Positions 1 through 8,077 of a stretch of DNA of 31,749 nt are shown piece by piece. Both the position numbers and the translations under genes were made by a program. Each line of letters opens with the position of its first letter. The stretch's first letter is position 1. The notes under the pieces were generated by a model. The model worked only from the letters and a program-made list of their open reading frames with translations. It ran no database searches and was not told the origin of the DNA. The DNA comes from HXMU1420-2 sp040830545 (lineage in GTDB: Bacteria > Pseudomonadota > Alphaproteobacteria > Rhodobacterales > Rhodobacteraceae). The stretch covers positions 1-31,749 of the forward strand of contig JBFOMB010000023.1 of the NCBI GenBank assembly GCA_040830545.1, given 5' to 3'.

Positions 1-1071
1 AAACCCCAGCCCCCGGGGGGCAGAAAAGGGGTCCAGCTCGGCAAAGCGTTTGGGAAAACCCCGCGCCATCAGGGGCGTGCCCTGGGACAGGTCAGAAAGG
101 TCCCCCAGTCCAGAAAGGACCCCCCCGGCGCGCGCCATGGCCACAAGGTGGACCAGCGGGTTGTGGGACCCGCCTGTCGCATTCAGGCCAACGATCCCGT
201 TGACAAAGGCCTTTTCGTCCAGAATGCGGCAGACTGGCGTGTAATCATTGCCCAGGGCACTGAGGCTCAGCGCGCGTTTCGCGCCCTCAGCCGTCAGCGC
301 AGTCCGCAGGTCGGTGTTGGGCGGTACAAAGCTGGCACCGGGCAGGTGTAACCCCATGAATTCCATCAGCATCTGGTTTGTGTTGGCCGTGCCGTAGAAC
401 GTACAGGTGCCGGGGCCGTGGTAGGCCGCCATTTCCGCCGCCATCAACGCGTCGCGCCCAACCTCGCCCGCTGCAAACTGCTGGCGGACCTTGGCCTTTT
501 CATCATTGGCCAGACCGCTGGCCATGGGGCCAGCAGGCAGGAACACGGCAGGTAGGTGACCAAAGGCCTGTGCCCCGATGATCAATCCCGGCACGATCTT
601 GTCACACACGCCCAGGAACACCGCAGCGTCAAACGTGTTGTGGCTGAGCGCAACGGACGTGGCCAGCGCGATCACGTCGCGCGAAAACAGCGACAGTTCC
701 ATGCCCGCTTCGCCCTGCGTGACACCGTCACACATGGCGGGCACCCCGCCAGCAACCTGCGCCGTTCCGCCAACCGCGCGCACCGCATCCCGGATCAGTG
801 CGGGATAGGTTTCAAACGGCTGGTGAGCCGACAGCATGTCATTATAGGCGGTGACGACGCCCAGATTGCCCGCCGTTCCACCGGCAAGTGCGTGCTTGTC
901 CACACCGGACGCAGCATAGGCATGGGCCTGCCCGCTGCAGGACAGATGCGCCCGCGCGGTGCCTTTTTGCAGGGCCGCCGCCATCTGATCCAGATAGTCG
1001 CCGCGCGGTTTTTCGCTGCGGGCGATCACGCGGTCGGTCACGCGTTGAACGGTGTCATTCAAAGGGGTCAT
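1..1071 (-). CDS. edd: 6-phosphogluconate dehydratase, N-terminal part (runs off window)
   Basis: This enzyme dehydrates 6-phosphogluconate to 2-keto-3-deoxy-6-phosphogluconate, the first committed step of the Entner-Doudoroff pathway, using an iron-sulfur cluster. The 357 visible codons carry family hallmarks: GVPAMCDGVTQG, VCDKIVPGL and CTFYGTANTNQM, with cysteines expected to bind the cluster. The start ATG at 1071 follows an AAAGGAAA ribosome site and lies 22 bases after zwf, so the two are probably cotranscribed. The C-terminal part lies beyond base 1. From about residue 300 several normally conserved motifs are disturbed (GGSHN for GGSTN, GFPKR for a V-[FY]-PNG motif), and the expected residues appear if the frame is briefly shifted; see findings. 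Identity is secure, integrity of the 3' half is not. Confidence 0.93.
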   Translation of the reverse strand, partial: MTPLNDTVQRVTDRVIARSEKPRGDYLDQMAAALQKGTARAHLSCSGQAHAYAASGVDKHALAGGTAGNLGVVTAYNDMLSAHQPFETYPALIRDAVRAVGGTAQVAGGVPAMCDGVTQGEAGMELSLFSRDVIALATSVALSHNTFDAAVFLGVCDKIVPGLIIGAQAFGHLPAVFLPAGPMASGLANDEKAKVRQQFAAGEVGRDALMAAEMAAYHGPGTCTFYGTANTNQMLMEFMGLHLPGASFVPPNTDLRTALTAEGAKRALSLSALGNDYTPVCRILDEKAFVNGIVGLNATGGSHNPLVHLVAMARAGGVLSGLGDLSDLSQGTPLMARGFPKRFAELDPFSAPRGLGF

Positions 1072-1093
1072 ATCGGTTTCCTTTCGCGTCGGC

Positions 1094-2545
1094 TCAGGCT
1101 TCGATTTCGCGCCAGCGGCGGCCATCGCGGTGCATCAGCATCAGCGAGTCTTCCGGCCCCGAACTACCCGGATCATAGCGCGCGGGTTTCGTGCGTGCAT
1201 CCGTCCATCCCGCGATGATCGGGTCGGCCCAGGTCCAGGCGGCCTCGACCTCGTCACCGCGCATGAACAGGGTCTGATCGCCCCGGATCACGTCCATGAT
1301 CAGGCGTTCATAGGCATCCTGGCTTTCCACCTCTGGCCCCAGTGCGTCGGCAAATGTCATGTCCAGCGCAACCTCGGCCAGCCGCATGCCACCAGGGCCC
1401 GGTTCCTTGATCGTTGTGCGCAGCGTGATGCCTTCGTCCGGTTGCAGTCGGATGATCAGCGCGTTGCCGTTCAACCCTTCCTGACTGGGGAAAATCGTAT
1501 GTGGCGGATCGCGGAACTGCACGGCGATTTCCGAACAGCGCGCGCGCAGCTTTTTCCCGGTGCGCAGGTAAAAGGGCGTTCCGGCCCACCGCCAGTTGGC
1601 CACCTTCACCTTCATCGCGATGTAGCTTTCGGTCAGCGAGTCCGCGTTGCCCGCGTGATCGACATAGCTGCCCTCGCCCTGACCCGCGCGATATTGTCCG
1701 CGCACCAGATCGGACTGCGGCACAGGTTCCAGCGCCTCGATCACCTTCACCTTTTCGTCCCGGACAGCGCCTGCGCTCAGCCGCGAAGGCGGCTCCATCG
1801 CGGTCAGACACAGAAGCTGCATCAAATGGTTCTGCACCATGTCCCGCATCGCGCCGGATGTGTCGTAATACCCGCCACGCCCATCGACGCCCAGGCTTTC
1901 AGCTACGGTAATCTGTACATGGTCGATATGGGTCGCGTTCCACAGCGGTTCCCACAGCGAATTGGCAAACCGGAGCGCCATCAGGTTCTGGACGGTTTCC
2001 TTCCCCAGATAGTGGTCGATCCGGTAAATCTGATGTTCCTGGAAATTCTGCCGCAGATCGTCGTTCAGCGCCTTGGCCGACGCCAGATCGCGGCCAAACG
2101 GTTTTTCGACAACGATCCGGCTGTCCGGCGTCGCCAGCCCCCGGCGTTTCAACTGTCCTGAAATCGTGCCGAACAGCGAGGGCGAAACTGACAGGTAAAA
2201 CGCGCGTACCGCGTTGGGATTGAGCTGATCACCCAGCTCTGACCAACCGTTTTCACCATCTGCGTCCACCGTGACATAGCTGAGCATGCTCAGGAACGCC
2301 TCAAGCTCGGATGTCTTGTCCTTGGCCGAGGGCGCAAATTCAAGAATGGCGGTGCGCACCATGTCGATGAACGCGTCCGGTTCGATTTTGGACCGCGCGG
2401 CACCGATGATCTGGCTGTCCGCTGGCACCTGCCCGACGACAAAGCGATGAAACAACCCCGGCAGGATTTTCCGTTTCGCCAGGTCCCCGGTGACCCCGAA
2501 CAGGACCAGATCGAAAGGATCGACAGGTATGACTCGCGACACCAT
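1094..2545 (-). CDS. zwf: Glucose-6-phosphate 1-dehydrogenase
   Basis: It oxidises glucose 6-phosphate to 6-phosphogluconolactone with NAD(P)+, in the cytoplasm. The 483-residue product has the usual family length. The nucleotide-binding motif GVTGDLAKRK is at residues 17-26, the substrate-binding RIDHYLGKE signature at 175-183, and the catalytic histidine is probably H240. The ATG at 2545 has GAGGGG about eight bases upstream. It starts three bases after a small upstream ORF and is followed directly by edd. A LacI-type palindrome lies 126 bases upstream. The lactonase gene pgl, often next to zwf, is not seen here. Confidence 0.97.
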   Translation of the reverse strand: MVSRVIPVDPFDLVLFGVTGDLAKRKILPGLFHRFVVGQVPADSQIIGAARSKIEPDAFIDMVRTAILEFAPSAKDKTSELEAFLSMLSYVTVDADGENGWSELGDQLNPNAVRAFYLSVSPSLFGTISGQLKRRGLATPDSRIVVEKPFGRDLASAKALNDDLRQNFQEHQIYRIDHYLGKETVQNLMALRFANSLWEPLWNATHIDHVQITVAESLGVDGRGGYYDTSGAMRDMVQNHLMQLLCLTAMEPPSRLSAGAVRDEKVKVIEALEPVPQSDLVRGQYRAGQGEGSYVDHAGNADSLTESYIAMKVKVANWRWAGTPFYLRTGKKLRARCSEIAVQFRDPPHTIFPSQEGLNGNALIIRLQPDEGITLRTTIKEPGPGGMRLAEVALDMTFADALGPEVESQDAYERLIMDVIRGDQTLFMRGDEVEAAWTWADPIIAGWTDARTKPARYDPGSSGPEDSLMLMHRDGRRWREIEA

Positions 2546-2548
2546 GGC

Positions 2549-2653
2549 CTAGCCCCTCTTCACAGCGCGCATCGGCCATCCGGGCCGCAGCACGTTGGCA
2601 ACAACGACCGCCAACCCGGTCCGGGCGGTTCTGGTGTTGTGATTGGTCAGCAT
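2549..2653 (-). CDS. Possible 34-aa leader peptide ahead of zwf
   Basis: A 34-codon ORF starts at 2653, seven bases after an AAGGA ribosome site, and stops with TAG three bases before the zwf ATG. It begins 18 bases downstream of the LacI-type palindrome, so it would be the first ORF on the zwf transcript. The peptide starts MLTNHNTRTARTGLAVVV and has no family I recognise. The strong ribosome site and the spacing to zwf suggest translational coupling or a leader peptide, but codon evidence is weak in so short an ORF, so it could be chance. Confidence 0.4.
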   Translation of the reverse strand: MLTNHNTRTARTGLAVVVANVLRPGWPMRAVKRG

Positions 2654-2670
2654 TCGGGAGTCCTTAGAGA

Positions 2671-2688
2671 TATGTTAGCGCTAACATA
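2671..2688. promoter_or_regulatory. LacI-family operator overlapping the zwf promoter
   Basis: TATGTTAGCGCTAACATA is a perfect 18-bp palindrome with the central CG typical of LacI/GalR-family operators. Read toward zwf, TTGCCC and TATGTT can serve as -35 and -10 boxes with an 18-bp spacer. The -10 box then lies inside the palindrome, so a bound repressor would block transcription of zwf-edd. The promoter boxes are my reading; the palindrome is directly visible. No LacI-family gene lies in the window. Confidence 0.85.
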
Positions 2689-2712
2689 GCAGGTAAATTG
2701 AGTAAAGGGCAA

Positions 2713-3642
2713 TTACGCGTTTGCCCTGACATCAACGGACGCACACCCAGTGAGGGCGGCACTGTCATCGTCGATGATCCAGATGGACGGCGCGAGCTGC
2801 ACGAACCGATTGGGAACTGTCGCAGCCTGGGCGCAGATGTCCGCCCGGTCCGCAATCAGCGAACTGCGCGCCACGCCCCCGGCCAGAAAAATCCCGTCTG
2901 TGGGCATATACGCGATCTTCAGTTCAGCCAGCAGCATCCCGATCAGCATCGCATAGTCGTCCAGTGCAGAGTCATACACTGCGTTTTCGGACGTTCCATG
3001 TTTGGCGATGTAGGGCGTTGCGCTTTCGACCGTTTCACCTGTCATCAGTGACAGGAACTTGCGACGACCACGGCCGGAAAACAGGCTCTCCACCGTTGGG
3101 AAGTGTTCGGACAGACCGGGTTTCAGCCGATCCAGCGCACTGGCCAGCGACGCGAACAGGCTGGTATGGCCCGCCTCGACCGCTGGACAGATGGTCCGAT
3201 CCCCATAGGCAACGACCGGGCTGACATTGAAACCCGTGCCAATCCCAACGACCAGAGCCTGCCGCTGCGCCGCGGGGGCCGTTGGTTCAGCCACAACCGG
3301 AACCAGCTGTTCCGGGGCCAGTTGCAGTGCCGCGTATCCCAGCGCGGTCAGATCGTTGATCACCCGCACAGGTGTCCCCGAAAACCGCGAAGACAGGGTC
3401 GCGCCGTCAATCACCCAATCCAGATTGGTCAGGCGCCCGGTGTTTCCGGCAACCGGGCCTGCCATCGCAACAACCAGCTGTTCAGGACGCGCCGCACCCG
3501 TGGACAGGAAGTCGGCAATCACATCGTCGAAACTGGAAAAGTTCGCATTGCGATAGCTTTTTGGGTCTTCGACCCGCGACGTGTCCGGATGGGCGAACGC
3601 CAGTCTGGCGTTCGTCCCACCGATATCCGCAACCAATCGCAT
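2713..3642 (-). CDS. glk: Glucokinase
   Basis: It phosphorylates cytoplasmic glucose with ATP to glucose 6-phosphate, the substrate of the neighbouring zwf product. The 309-residue protein belongs to the bacterial Glk family. It opens with the phosphate-binding VADIGGTNARLAF, carries the catalytic aspartate in INDLTALGYA (D97), and has the conserved GIGTGFNVSPV and EAGH segments. The ATG at 3642 follows the transporter ATPase stop by four bases, so it is almost certainly translated from the transporter mRNA. Its 3' end overlaps the proposed zwf promoter region. Confidence 0.95.
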   Translation of the reverse strand: MRLVADIGGTNARLAFAHPDTSRVEDPKSYRNANFSSFDDVIADFLSTGAARPEQLVVAMAGPVAGNTGRLTNLDWVIDGATLSSRFSGTPVRVINDLTALGYAALQLAPEQLVPVVAEPTAPAAQRQALVVGIGTGFNVSPVVAYGDRTICPAVEAGHTSLFASLASALDRLKPGLSEHFPTVESLFSGRGRRKFLSLMTGETVESATPYIAKHGTSENAVYDSALDDYAMLIGMLLAELKIAYMPTDGIFLAGGVARSSLIADRADICAQAATVPNRFVQLAPSIWIIDDDSAALTGCASVDVRANA

Positions 3643-3646
3643 TGGA

Positions 3647-4750
3647 TCAGTTCAGACGCAGGCCGGAATCTGGGGCAAAGTAGGACACTTTCCCCAGATC
3701 AAACGCCAGCTGCTGCACTTCACCCGCCCGTGCGTGAGTTTCCGCGTGCAGACGCGCCGTCACCTGCTTGCCGCCCAGTTCGGTCACCACGAAGGTATCC
3801 GCGCCCGCAGGTTCGACAATGTCAATCATGCAATCGGCATCCTGCAACTGGTTGCTGGCCCCGTTGTAAAGCCGCGGCTCGACAATATCCTCGGGTCGAA
3901 TGCCCAGCATCACGTCCTGCGGCAGCGACAGCTTGCGCGTTTCGGTCAGCACGAGCGGCGCAGCGTTTTTGCGCTCGATTTCGATATGCGTGCCGACACC
4001 ATTGGCGCGCGTCTTGGCCGGGATCAGGTTCATCGCCGGGCTGCCCATGAAATCCGCGACAAACATGTTGGCGGGCGTGCTGTAGATTTCCGCCGGTGAT
4101 CCGATCTGCTGGATCACGCCGCCCTTCATCACCACGATTTTGGTTGCGAGCGTCATCGCCTCGATCTGATCATGGGTCACGTAAACCATGGACGCGCCCA
4201 GGCGCTGATGCAGGGCCTTGATTTCGGTCCGCATCTCGACCCGCAGCTTGGCGTCGAGGTTCGACAGGGGTTCGTCAAACAGGAACAGCTTGGGATCGCG
4301 CACCAACGCCCGGCCCATGGCCACACGCTGACGCTGACCGCCGGACAATTGGCCCGGGCGGCGGTTCAGCAACTGCTCGATCTGCAATTGCTTGGCGACC
4401 TTCTGCAGTTGCTTTTCCTGCTCGGCCTTGTCGACGCCACGCACCTTCATGCCGAAGGTGATGTTCTTGGCGACCGACATGGTCGGATACAGGGCGTAGG
4501 ACTGGAACACCATGGCGATGTCGCGGTCCTTGGGGCTGACATGGGTCATGTCCTGTCCGCCGATGGCCAGCGTGCCGCCGGTGATCGGTTCCAGCCCGGC
4601 GATGCAGTTCAGCAGCGTGGACTTGCCGCAGCCCGAGGGGCCAACCAGAACAAGGAAGTCACCGGGGTCGATCGAGACGTTGATGTCCTTGAGGATTTCG
4701 GTCGTGCCGTAGTTCTTGTACAGCCCTTTGATGTCGAGAATAGGAGCCAT
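3647..4750 (-). CDS. Sugar ABC transporter ATPase (MalK/UgpC type)
   Basis: This is the ATP-hydrolysing subunit of the CUT1-type sugar importer encoded upstream. The Walker A motif GPSGCGKST is at residues 37-45, the signature LSGGQRQ at 135-141, Walker B LFLFDEP at 155-161, and the H-loop histidine at 193. After residue 240 a TOBE/MalK-type regulatory domain follows, giving 367 residues, a normal length. It starts four bases after the second permease stop and ends four bases before glk. By position it corresponds to GtsD of Pseudomonas glucose transporters; the sequence alone does not fix the sugar. Confidence 0.95.
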   Translation of the reverse strand: MAPILDIKGLYKNYGTTEILKDINVSIDPGDFLVLVGPSGCGKSTLLNCIAGLEPITGGTLAIGGQDMTHVSPKDRDIAMVFQSYALYPTMSVAKNITFGMKVRGVDKAEQEKQLQKVAKQLQIEQLLNRRPGQLSGGQRQRVAMGRALVRDPKLFLFDEPLSNLDAKLRVEMRTEIKALHQRLGASMVYVTHDQIEAMTLATKIVVMKGGVIQQIGSPAEIYSTPANMFVADFMGSPAMNLIPAKTRANGVGTHIEIERKNAAPLVLTETRKLSLPQDVMLGIRPEDIVEPRLYNGASNQLQDADCMIDIVEPAGADTFVVTELGGKQVTARLHAETHARAGEVQQLAFDLGKVSYFAPDSGLRLN

Positions 4751-4754
4751 TGGA

Positions 4755-5666
4755 TTACCCTTTCACGGAACCGGCGGTCAGACCGCGGATGAAGTATTTG
4801 CCAGCGACAACATAGACGAGCAGGGTCGGCAGACCGGCGATAATCGCCGCGGCCATGTCTACGTTGTATTCTTTGACGCCGGTTGTTGAGTTGACGATGT
4901 TGTTCAGCGCGACGGTCACAGGCTGCGTGCCCGCCTGGCTGAAGGACACGCCGAACAGGAAATCATTCCAGATTTGGGTGAACTGCCAGATGATTGTCAC
5001 CACCACTATGGGCAGGCTGAGCGGCAGGAAAATTGACCAGAAGATGCGGAAGAATCCTGCGCCATCGACCTTGGCCGCCTTGGTCAGCTCTGCCGGGATC
5101 GTTACATAGTAGTTGCGGAAGAACAGCGTGGTGAACCCCAGACCGTAAATCACGTGGACAAAGATCAGCCCGGGAATGGTGCCCGCGATCCCCATGATGC
5201 CCAGCATCCGCGCCATCGGCAGCAGCACCACCTGAAACGGGATGAAGCAGCCAAACAGCATCAGCGCAAAGAACAGGTTCGCACCGGGAAACCGCCACTG
5301 CGCCACCACATAGCCATTCACCGCGCCGATCAGGGTCGACAACAGAACCGCAGGCACCGCGATCAGGACCGAGTTCCAGAAATAGGGCCGGACCCCTTCG
5401 CACTGGATGCCGGTACAGGCGCTGGACCAGGCCGTGGACCACGCGTCAAAGGTGACTTCGCGCGGCAGGGACAGCAGATCGCCTGTGCGGATCTCTTCCA
5501 GGCTTTTGAGCGAGGTTGTCACCATCACGAACAGAGGCGCGAGGTAGAACAGGGCAAAGGCACCGAGCAAAGCGTAAAGCGACCAGCGGAGCGCGATTTT
5601 GAACACCTGGCTCTGAGTCCGGGCTTCGGTACTGTTGTTGGTATATGTCATTGCTGCATCAGTCAT
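4755..5666 (-). CDS. gtsC: Sugar ABC transporter permease (GtsC-like)
   Basis: This is the second inner-membrane permease of the importer. The 303-residue protein has a first membrane segment around residues 28-50 and five more hydrophobic stretches. The cytoplasmic EAA-loop motif is visible in the segment ELTKAAKVDGAGFFRIFW, which contacts the ATPase. The ATG at 5666 has GAGG seven bases upstream and overlaps the end of the preceding permease gene by eight bases, indicating coupled translation. An insertion with two cysteines (SACTGIQCEG) lies in the first periplasmic loop. The gene name rests on the binding-protein type and gene order. Confidence 0.9.
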   Translation of the reverse strand: MTDAAMTYTNNSTEARTQSQVFKIALRWSLYALLGAFALFYLAPLFVMVTTSLKSLEEIRTGDLLSLPREVTFDAWSTAWSSACTGIQCEGVRPYFWNSVLIAVPAVLLSTLIGAVNGYVVAQWRFPGANLFFALMLFGCFIPFQVVLLPMARMLGIMGIAGTIPGLIFVHVIYGLGFTTLFFRNYYVTIPAELTKAAKVDGAGFFRIFWSIFLPLSLPIVVVTIIWQFTQIWNDFLFGVSFSQAGTQPVTVALNNIVNSTTGVKEYNVDMAAAIIAGLPTLLVYVVAGKYFIRGLTAGSVKG

Positions 5667-6528
5667 TTTTGGACCTCAATTCGGAATAGAGGTACGGAAC
5701 CACGATTGCGAAGACGACTATCATCATCACCATGGCCGAGCTGGCCGCCTGGCCGATATCGCCGCGGGAAAACGCCATTGCGAACATGTAAGTCGCGGGC
5801 AGGTCAGTGGCGAAGCCGGGGCCGCCGCCGGTCAGTGCAATCACCAGGTCAAAACTCTTGATCGCCAGATGCGCCAGAACGATGAAGGCGGAAAGGAAAA
5901 TCGGGGCCATCGCCGGGATGATGATCGCGGAATAGATGCGCCATGTGGGGATACCGTCAATCTGCGCGGCCTTGATGATCTCGCCATCTACCGACCGCAG
6001 ACCGGCCAAGAACAGCGCCATCACAAAGCCCGAGCTTTGCCAGATCGCTGCGATCACAACCGTGTAGATCGCCATATCCGGGTTACCCAGCCAGGCAAAC
6101 GTGAAGTCCTCGAAACACCACCCCTTGACCATGGCTTCCAGACCCAAACCCGGGTTCAAAATCCACTTCCATGCCGTACCCGTCACGATCATGGAAAGCG
6201 CCATGGGATACAGGTAGATGGTGCGGATTGCGCCCTCGGTCCGGATGTTCTGATCCAGGAAAATCGCCAGAACCAGACCCAGCACCATCGAAATGCCGAT
6301 GAACAGGGCCCCAAACAGGAACAGATTGCTGAACGCGGTGTCCCAACGCAGGGACGCAAACAGGCGTTCATACTGGATAAAGCCGACAATGTCGTACTTC
6401 GGCAGCAGCTTGGACTTGGTCAGCGACACCCAAGCCGTCCAGGCGATAAAGCCGTAGACAAATACCAGAACAGCCACAAATGAGGGCGCCAGCATGATCT
6501 TGGGCAGGTGATCTTCAAGGAATTTCAT
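5659..6528 (-). CDS. gtsB: Sugar ABC transporter permease (GtsB-like)
   Basis: This is the first permease of the importer, about 289 residues with six predicted membrane segments. The EAA-type loop reads VDGEIIKAAQIDGIPTWRIY, followed by the hydrophobic IIIPAMAPIF. I place the start at the ATG at 6528, which has GGGGGA five bases upstream; a GTG at 6540 in the same frame is possible but has poorer spacing. It lies about 80 bases after the binding-protein gene, across a strong hairpin, and overlaps the next permease by eight bases. Confidence 0.9.
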   Translation of the reverse strand: MKFLEDHLPKIMLAPSFVAVLVFVYGFIAWTAWVSLTKSKLLPKYDIVGFIQYERLFASLRWDTAFSNLFLFGALFIGISMVLGLVLAIFLDQNIRTEGAIRTIYLYPMALSMIVTGTAWKWILNPGLGLEAMVKGWCFEDFTFAWLGNPDMAIYTVVIAAIWQSSGFVMALFLAGLRSVDGEIIKAAQIDGIPTWRIYSAIIIPAMAPIFLSAFIVLAHLAIKSFDLVIALTGGGPGFATDLPATYMFAMAFSRGDIGQAASSAMVMMIVVFAIVVPYLYSELRSKND

Positions 6529-6556
6529 GTTGTCCCCCACGTATGTTTGGAAAGGT

Positions 6557-6582
6557 CCCCGCCGCAGGGAGGCGCGGCGGGG
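6557..6582 (-). terminator. Hairpin between binding-protein and permease genes
   Basis: CCCCGCCGC at 6557-6565 and GCGGCGGGG at 6574-6582 form a perfect nine-pair GC-rich stem with an eight-base loop. No T-run follows on the minus strand. Such hairpins between a binding-protein gene and permease genes often protect the upstream mRNA or partly terminate transcription, so that binding protein exceeds permease. The stem is visible; the role is inferred. Confidence 0.65.
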
Positions 6583-6609
6583 AATATCAGCCAGTAGACA
6601 GGGAGAAGA

Positions 6610-7851
6610 TTACAGGCTGTTGGCGACAGCCGACCAGAGCGCCTTGACGGCGTCTTCGGACGACATGTCAGAGTTGAAGTGCTGGGTCACAACATCGGTG
6701 ATTGCACCAGATTGCGCGCCCCGCAGCGCCATGCCGTGGGCATAGCTGGGCAGCAGCGAACCACCTTCGTTCGACGCGGCCATATCGTCCGAGGACAGGA
6801 TCGCGCAGCTGTCGAATTCGTCCAGCGCAACGTCGGTCCGGGCTGGGATCGAACCCTTGTTCAGGTTGAACACTTTCTGGAAGTTCTTGCCCACGATCAG
6901 TTCCGCCAGCAGCGCTTGACCGGCCTGCTTGTCGTCGCCGCCGACTTCGAACATCGCAAAGCTGTCAACGTTGTAGAGGAACCCTTCACCCGGGGTAGAG
7001 GCGCACAGGAAATCTTCGCCCGGTGCCTTGCCCGCTGCCAGGAATTCGCCCTTGGCCCAGTCACCCATGATCTGGAACGCCGCTTCGCCGTTCATGACCA
7101 TGGCTGTCGCCAGGTTCCAGTCACGACCGGGGAAGTTCGGGTCAACAAAACCACGCATCGTGCGCATCTGGTCGAATACGGCAACCATTTCGGGCGAAGT
7201 CAACGTGGCTTCGTCCAGGTCGACAAAGGCTTTGCGGAACCCGTCCGCGCCCAGAATGCCCAGAGCCACGGCTTCGAACACGGTGGCGTCCTGCCAGGCC
7301 TGACCGCCATGGGCCAGCGGGATGATGCCAGCTGCCTGCAGCTTTTCTGCGGCGGCGTTGAATTCGTCCCACGAGGTCGGCATCGCGATGCCGTTGGATT
7401 CCAGAACGTCAGCGTTTGCCCAGATCCAGTCGACACGGTGTACGTTTACCGGTGCCGCGCACCAGATGTCGTCACACTTCATGTGGCCCGCGATCGAGGC
7501 AGGCAGAACATCGGCCCAGCCTTCGGCTTCAGCAACCTTGGAGATGTCGGCCAAAACGCCTTCTTCGTACCATTCCTGAATCGCAGGGCCCTTCAGCTGA
7601 ACTGCGGTCGGCGCGTTTCCGGCCAGAACCCGGGCCCGCAGCGCCTGCATGGCCGCGTCACCGCCACCACCGGCAACCGGCATGTCGGTCCATGTGCCAC
7701 CCTTATCGGCGAATTCCTGCTGCAGCACGGCAACGGACTTGGCTTCACCGCCGGATGTCCACCAGTGCAGCACCTCAGCCGTCGGTTCAGCCTGCGCCGA
7801 ACCTGCGACCAGCATCGCGACGATAGAGGCCGATTTGAAGAGTTTGTTCAT
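6610..7851 (-). CDS. gtsA: Periplasmic sugar-binding protein (GtsA-like, probable glucose)
   Basis: This secreted binding protein captures sugar for the ABC importer. The 413-residue product has a signal peptide with cleavage likely after AQA at residue 21. The mature start, with VLHWWTSGGEAK, and the later VAGGGGDAAMQALR and QLKGPAIQEW are typical of the GtsA group of glucose/mannose-binding proteins in Proteobacteria. The ATG at 7851 has GGAGG eight bases upstream. It is the first gene of the transporter operon and is divergent from a two-component system. Neighbouring glk, zwf and edd support glucose as the substrate; this is inference. Confidence 0.92.
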   Translation of the reverse strand: MNKLFKSASIVAMLVAGSAQAEPTAEVLHWWTSGGEAKSVAVLQQEFADKGGTWTDMPVAGGGGDAAMQALRARVLAGNAPTAVQLKGPAIQEWYEEGVLADISKVAEAEGWADVLPASIAGHMKCDDIWCAAPVNVHRVDWIWANADVLESNGIAMPTSWDEFNAAAEKLQAAGIIPLAHGGQAWQDATVFEAVALGILGADGFRKAFVDLDEATLTSPEMVAVFDQMRTMRGFVDPNFPGRDWNLATAMVMNGEAAFQIMGDWAKGEFLAAGKAPGEDFLCASTPGEGFLYNVDSFAMFEVGGDDKQAGQALLAELIVGKNFQKVFNLNKGSIPARTDVALDEFDSCAILSSDDMAASNEGGSLLPSYAHGMALRGAQSGAITDVVTQHFNSDMSSEDAVKALWSAVANSL

Positions 7852-7980
7852 CAGAGTTTTCCTCCCGAAAAAATATTCATCCGATCTTTGGATGGCCGCT
7901 AATCTGCCGGGAGCTATGCAGTGGTTTCAACGCTGACTTGCCCGGTTTGCAACGCCGACGGTCGGATTTTCGGGCGTTTC

Positions 7981-8025
7981 GTTACGCGGTGTTACATTCG
8001 CTCGGATTTTGTTGCACACTGTTAC
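7981..8025 (+). promoter_or_regulatory. Phased GTTRC repeats, candidate response-regulator binding site
   Basis: GTTAC occurs at 7981, 7991 and 8021 and GTTGC at 8011, so four half-sites lie on one face of the helix in 10-bp steps, with only the 8001 step missing. Tandem direct repeats with about 10-bp spacing are how OmpR-family regulators usually bind DNA. The site lies 53 bases before the response-regulator GTG and about 130 bases before gtsA on the other strand, so it could control both units. The repeats are visible; the binding protein is inferred. Confidence 0.6.
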
Positions 8026-8077
8026 AAAGGGAGGGAAACGCGCGCGTTCCCGCAAAAGGCAACAAGGACACGGACAC

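Noticed and set aside
1052..2161. 369-codon plus-strand ORF over zwf
   Set aside because: It is antisense to zwf, which has clear enzyme motifs; the predicted product is rich in H, R and Q with no domain.
7919..7935. Possible LacI-like palindrome upstream of gtsA
   Set aside because: Only five of eight base pairs match; far weaker than the perfect site before zwf.
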